10,000 nucleotides of DNA from assembly GCA_018398765.1 (NCBI GenBank), contig JAHBMJ010001221.1, forward strand, positions 1-10,000, given 5' to 3'. The notes below the pieces were generated by a model. It had not been told where the DNA came from, did not search any database, and saw only the letters and a program-made list of their open reading frames with translations. Made by a program: the position numbers and the translations under genes. Of this stretch, positions 6,743 through 10,000 are shown one piece after another. The stretch is from Chromera velia (lineage: Eukaryota; Sar; Chromeraceae). Every line of letters begins with the position of its first letter. Positions within the stretch are counted from its first letter, which is position 1.

Positions 6743-7870
6743 TCATACTCGTATGGGGGGCCGGAGAGAGGGGAGGAGGAATCGGCATTGGGGGGTCTGT
6801 TGGTCGTCTGAAGCGTGGAGAGAGGTGCCATAGAAGCGTGGGGTGGGGGGCCGGGTGGGGTGGCTGGATCGACCGTAAGTCGTTTTGGTTTTCTTGGTTT
6901 TCCGCTTGTGCACGGGTTGTGAAAGACAGGGGGGGCCCTTGGGAGGGCACGGGTCTGTGTGAAAGAAGCTGACGGGATTCGGTTCTGAGGCAGAGGACCT
7001 GATCGTACACGGGGATGGTGCTGTGGCGTTGGGGGGAGGGAAGGGGAAGGGGAAGGGGAAGGGGGGCTTTGGAAAAGTGAGGGGTGAAGCGAGTCGATGA
7101 CTGTTCGATAGGTTGAGTGAGGGGACGCTGGGTGTGTGTGTAGAGGGGTTTCTTGGGAGAGGGAGGGGGAGGCGGGGGCTGAGAGGGGAACTGGGCGGTG
7201 AGTTTTCGGGAGAGGGGGGGGAGAGTTCGACCCCGCAGCAGAAAGTGGGCTTTTTTGGAGGTTGGACGGGTCTGGTTGAACAGGGCAGAGGGGTCACAGG
7301 GGGGCGCAAGGGGGGCGGAAGAGGGAATGCCCTGACAGGACCACAAGGTGTGTGGTGGCGTGTTGGGGGTGGTCTGGGAGAAGAGACTGGCAGTCGGATG
7401 AGGGGAAGAGGGGAAGAGGGGATGTGGAGGGGGGGCCCCGGTGTTCTTCTGTGCAGGCGGGGAGGGGCGCTGACGGAGTAGACGTGCAGGGGGGGGGAGG
7501 AGACGGTGTGTCTGTACATGATGAGGTGTGGTTGCAGGGGGGTCGGGACAGTAGGCACTGATGTTGGTGGAATTTCCTCTCTTTCCTCTTCTTCTTGCTG
7601 TTGCTGATTTCCTCCTCCTCCTTCATCCTCCTGGTCCCCCCCTCCCTCCTCAGAAACGCCTTCACTGAGGGGGCTTTCATCCTCTGCCTCAGCTCCTTCC
7701 ACTCTCCGCACAGTGGACGCTTCTTCCCTGCTCTCTTCTTCCACTGGTTCCTCTCTGCTGCTACTGCTGGCAGACGGAGAGACAGGCACGGATCCAGACT
7801 CCGAAATCGGAGTGTCTGGGACAGGAATGGGCCTCTCAGTCTCAATTTCTCTCTGCGTCTCTCCAGACGG
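6743..7870 (-). CDS. Exon 6 of the coiled-coil gene (Glu/Gln then Pro-rich tail)
   Basis: It opens after TTTCACGTGCAG|CCG in phase 0. The first 100 or so codons (PSGETQREIETERPIPVPDT..., acidic, Ser-rich, with a Gln4-Glu4 run) look genuine. From about 7570 leftward the minus strand becomes so C-rich that all three minus frames are largely open, so the Pro-rich part down to TGA at 6743 rests on composition alone, and unseen introns are possible. Confidence 0.45.
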   Translation of the reverse strand, partial: PSGETQREIETERPIPVPDTPISESGSVPVSPSASSSSREEPVEEESREEASTVRRVEGAEAEDESPLSEGVSEEGGGDQEDEGGGGNQQQQEEEEREEIPPTSVPTVPTPLQPHLIMYRHTVSSPPLHVYSVSAPPRLHRRTPGPPLHIPSSPLPLIRLPVSSPRPPPTRHHTPCGPVRAFPLPPPLRPPVTPLPCSTRPVQPPKKPTFCCGVELSPPSPENSPPSSPLSPRLPLPLPRNPSTHTPSVPSLNLSNSHRLASPLTFPKPPFPFPFPFPPPNATAPSPCTIRSSASEPNPVSFFHTDPCPPKGPPCLSQPVHKRKTKKTKTTYGRSSHPTRPPTPRFYGTSLHASDDQQTPQCRFLLPSLRPPIRV

Positions 7871-9930
7871 CTGCACGTGAAATGCAAAAGAGAACGTGAC
7901 GGAAAAGGTACAGCCGCAAACTTATGCAACCCAACTTCGCTCTTTTCTCCATTTTTGTATGGAATGAGAGACATCTGAAGAAAACTTCAAAAGAAATACA
8001 TGGGAAGTTGAGGTGTTAAAGTTTGGCTGTGTGCACTCACTGCACCTGCCTGCGTGGCTGAAGAGATCAAACAGCCATCAATCAATACACAGAGTGCAGA
8101 GAACAAAAGCTAGATACAGAATGCTGCATAGTGGACTGATTCATTAACTTCTCTCCTATCTATCGATAGCTGCATGATCATCTGACCTTACTGTTCAGAG
8201 CCTCCACTTCATCCCTCAGGGTGTTGCACATCTTCTGCATGTATGAAGGCACAGGGCAGAGGCAGGGGGGCGGAGGGAGCAGAAAGAGTCAAAGGAGGCA
8301 TGCATGAAACGTCAGACATATACAAGCAAAGTCAAAGGAAGAAGGGATAAATGAATTATAAGAAAAAGAGGCAGGGATAAAGTGCATTCTAATCAAACAG
8401 ATAAAAAAAACTTTTTTTGTCACTCTCATTCCTTGCCTTCCCACCTGGAGCATTGCAATTTCGTTCTGAATGTCTGCATCCATATGCTCCTCTGTCGGGA
8501 CGGCTTCAGGAGGAGCGAGCGGTGGCTCAGAAGGAGGCTCTGCCACTGTTGCGACTCCCACTTCCTTCATTGCCTTCTTAACAGTCCCCACGCCCCTGTG
8601 AACTTTCGCTGTTGTCTTTTGTCTCTGCTCAGCCTCCTGGAGATCCACACCTACAGCCTTCTCTGCCGTCTCCTTCTCCTCAGTCTGAACGTCTATGGAG
8701 TGACTTTGTGGAGACGGGTCTGTCTGTACGCCCTCCGAAGTCGTCTCGGGCTCCTCCTCTGAAATGCTCCGTACGTGTGGGGGGACCTGTAGGACCACAG
8801 GAGAGGACTCGTCAGAGAGGGGGGACACCACTGCCGACTGTGGAGTGCACACGAATTCTGGACTTCCCCCCTCCTCTTCGTGCTCCCTCTCCTGCGTGTG
8901 CCTGGAGGCACCGAAGGAACGGCGGATCTCCGTGATAGCAGAAGCGTCAAATTGGGGCTCTGAGGCTGTGGGGGGCGCTTTGTAGAAGGGATTCTGCACG
9001 AAGGCAGGCAGGCAGGGAGAGATGTGAGGTTTCGCATGCACACAGATATAACAGTGTAGCACCTCAAAAAGGAAAAAAGCCCTTGAGGAATGAGGACTGT
9101 ACGATGAGTATATTCGGAAGCCTTTCGTTTGCATAACCTTCTTCTTTTCTCTTCCGCTTCAATATCTCTACTCAACGACAACATAACAGCTACATCACTC
9201 AAGTAATTCTTAGGGTGGGGGAAGCGCAGGCATTCGGTCTGGATTAAACCACTTATTTGTGTGCGTATGAGGAAGAGGCGGGAGAACCAAATGCCAAAAC
9301 CGCTGCTTTGAGTGTCCCCCTCCCCCCTTGCCATAAATGCCCATGCACCCCGCCGAGCGGAGAACAAAAGCACGCTCAAACAGAATCGAACGACCCTCCC
9401 TGCCTGAGTCACTGACTGACTGACAAGGAATCTGAGTCTCTCGAACTCTCTGTGGATGTCCACCAATTCCTCCAACTCCTCCTCGCACTCCAACTCAGGC
9501 TGAGCCTGCTGCTGGTGTGTGAACCGGGTTTTCCTGCCCCCCCTTCCATCTGACAGGCCGCTGGCAGCCTTCCTCATGATAGAGTGGGGACTGCCGGGTG
9601 CCATGGGGTGTTGGGGGGAGGTGGGGGCAGACGAAAAATTGGAAAGTCGACTGTCGGCCTTCTGCAGGCGGCAGGCAGGCAGGCAGGTAGGGGGACACGC
9701 AACAAGAAGATATGTATCAAAAGAAACCAATAGAGGGAGAAGAAACTGAAAAGGAAAGAAGGAAACAAACGCAAGACATGCAGGCAGGCAATCTAGTACA
9801 GAAAGTTTCCATACACCTGCGCCCACATGCAAATGCACAACAACCAGTTTTGATTCGTTTCACAGCGAATCGAATCGTCTGGGAATGAAACAGCCTTGAA
9901 CTCAGGCAGCAAGGAAGGTGAGGAATGCAT
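6743..9930 (-). CDS. Multi-exon coiled-coil, low-complexity protein gene
   Basis: Proposed exons on the minus strand: 9930-9817, 9661-9425, 8993-8445, 8234-8192, 8057-8041 and 7870-6743, totalling 2,088 bases or 695 residues plus TGA. All introns are GT...AG with pyrimidine-rich acceptors, and phases run 0,0,0,1,0. Layout: residues 1-117 Ser/Pro-rich ending in an acidic heptad segment (EEELEELVDIHREFERLRFL); 118-290 disordered and Glu-rich, with two LC8-like VQT motifs; 292-314 a second coiled coil crossing an exon boundary; 321-430 Glu/Ser/Gln-rich; then a Pro-rich tail to 695. No enzyme domain is seen. Coiled coil plus tandem LC8-like motifs suggests a cytoskeletal or scaffold role, by inference only. 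The first ATG is at 9930, only 70 bases from the window edge, so the gene may begin outside. The last exon's end is uncertain. Confidence 0.55.
7031..7066 (+). repeat. (GGGGAA)n G-rich tract, G-quadruplex-capable
   Basis: Five G-runs of four or more, plus one of three, separated by single A or AA fit the usual G-quadruplex pattern on the plus strand. The tract lies within a G-rich block (about 6530-7560) that is the template strand of the minus gene's last exon, and it encodes alternating Pro and Phe/Leu on the minus strand. Confidence 0.7.
8041..8057 (-). CDS. Exon 5 of the coiled-coil gene (17-base microexon)
   Basis: It lies between TCTCTTCAG and the near-consensus donor GTGAGT, and changes the phase from 1 to 0 as exon 6 requires. 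Without it exon 4 (phase 1) would not enter exon 6 in the Glu/Gln-rich frame. It completes a Thr codon and adds TQAGA. Confidence 0.45.
8192..8234 (-). CDS. Exon 4 of the coiled-coil gene (43 bases)
   Basis: It opens after TACATGCAG|AAG and closes at AACA|GTAAGG, a near-consensus donor. It encodes KMCNTLRDEVEALN plus one base, continuing the Ile/Leu heptad of exon 3 in exact register, which is strong support for the splice. Confidence 0.65.
8445..8993 (-). CDS. Exon 3 of the coiled-coil gene (LC8-like motifs)
   Basis: It opens after CCTTCGTGCAG|AAT and closes at CTCCAG|GTGGGA, 183 codons, phase 0 at both ends. Glu/Ser/Pro-rich and probably disordered. GVQTD and DVQTE are encoded at 8732-8718 and 8693-8679. 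Looser relatives (AVGVDLQ, RGVGTVK, VGVATVA) follow. The exon ends in the first half of the second coiled coil (DIQNEIAMLQ). Confidence 0.65.
9425..9661 (-). CDS. Exon 2 of the coiled-coil gene
   Basis: It opens after GCCGCCTGCAG|AAG and closes before GTCAGT, 79 codons, phase 0 at both ends. The first part has SP/TP pairs and a basic Gly/Arg patch; the end is strongly acidic with heptad-spaced Leu, Ile, Phe, Leu. Three further GT sites follow at 4-base steps (GTCAGTCAGTCAGTGAC), so the exact donor is ambiguous, but only 9424 and 9412 keep the phase of the next exon. Confidence 0.55.
9817..9930 (-). CDS. Exon 1 (candidate) of the coiled-coil gene
   Basis: An ATG at 9930-9928 starts 38 codons (MHSSPSLLPEFKAVSFPDDS...) ending at GCGCAG|GTGTAT. 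The frame is open 11 codons further upstream to a TGA, so this could instead be an internal exon. The end of the exon (LLCICMWAQ) is hydrophobic and unlike the rest of the protein, so the true donor may be earlier. Confidence 0.35.
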
Positions 9931-10000
9931 GACTGAGAGACTGCTTGACTGACAGACCGACCCTCAAAAAATTTGAATACACAGAAGACTTTGTGCTTCG

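Noticed and set aside
6712-7561. Gly/Arg-rich plus frames across the G-rich block
   Set aside because: They arise from the same composition that opens the minus frames. They contain no domain and conflict with the well-supported minus gene entering this block.
8382-8985. Plus frames opposite exon 3
   Set aside because: Antisense shadows of an exon supported by splice phase and heptad continuity.
1-10000. CRISPR array, tRNA or rRNA genes, bacterial promoters or operons
   Set aside because: I found no regular spacer-repeat array, no cloverleaf I could fold with confidence, no rRNA segments and no prokaryotic gene organisation.

Overview
The window reads as nuclear DNA of an intron-rich eukaryote, most likely a unicellular one. 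It has no bacterial-style operons or ribosome binding sites. Long reading frames are interrupted by GT...AG introns with pyrimidine-rich acceptors, and microsatellites and low-complexity tracts are common. Base composition switches sharply between AT-rich spacer and GC-rich patches. I cannot name the species; a chromerid-like or other alveolate is only a guess.

Right third (about 6450-9930, minus strand): the best-supported gene. Six exons can be joined by GT-AG introns of 134-431 bases with compatible phases, giving about 695 residues. The order is a Ser/Pro-rich N-terminus, a short acidic coiled coil, a disordered segment with two tandem VQT motifs resembling dynein light chain LC8 sites, a second coiled coil whose heptads run unbroken across an exon junction, and a long Glu/Gln-rich then Pro-rich tail. 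A cytoskeletal or scaffold protein is plausible but not proven. The last 1.1 kb is extremely strand-asymmetric (G-rich on +), so its final exon structure is uncertain.

Left-centre (2430-3940): a plus-strand frame ends in a CX2CX8HX4C knuckle followed by an R-rich helix, as seen at the C-terminus of non-LTR retrotransposon reverse transcriptases. No reverse transcriptase core is present and a stop interrupts the frame, so it is probably a 5'-truncated, decayed copy. Downstream lie an AATAAA and an (AAT)n/(ATG)n tract that could be its tail. Facing it is a minus-strand coding-like exon (3701-3930) whose splice phase matches a possible first exon at 5015-5207.

Centre (4150-6130): AT-rich spacer with several distinct repeat structures: a near-perfect 26/25-base inverted repeat, a TAG/CTA palindrome, a 4 x 12-base tandem repeat, a 10-base phased AAATATC array, a 10-base CAAATTACT array and a C(TTCG)G hairpin. 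It also contains a Cys-rich plus-strand frame (5478-5756).

The left 2.4 kb has no gene I can support. It holds a purine tract, a CpG-rich island and two related GGTGCA-type repeat clusters about 2 kb apart. I do not see a recognisable defence or other novel multi-gene system here; the most interesting items are the LC8-like/coiled-coil gene and the repeat architecture.
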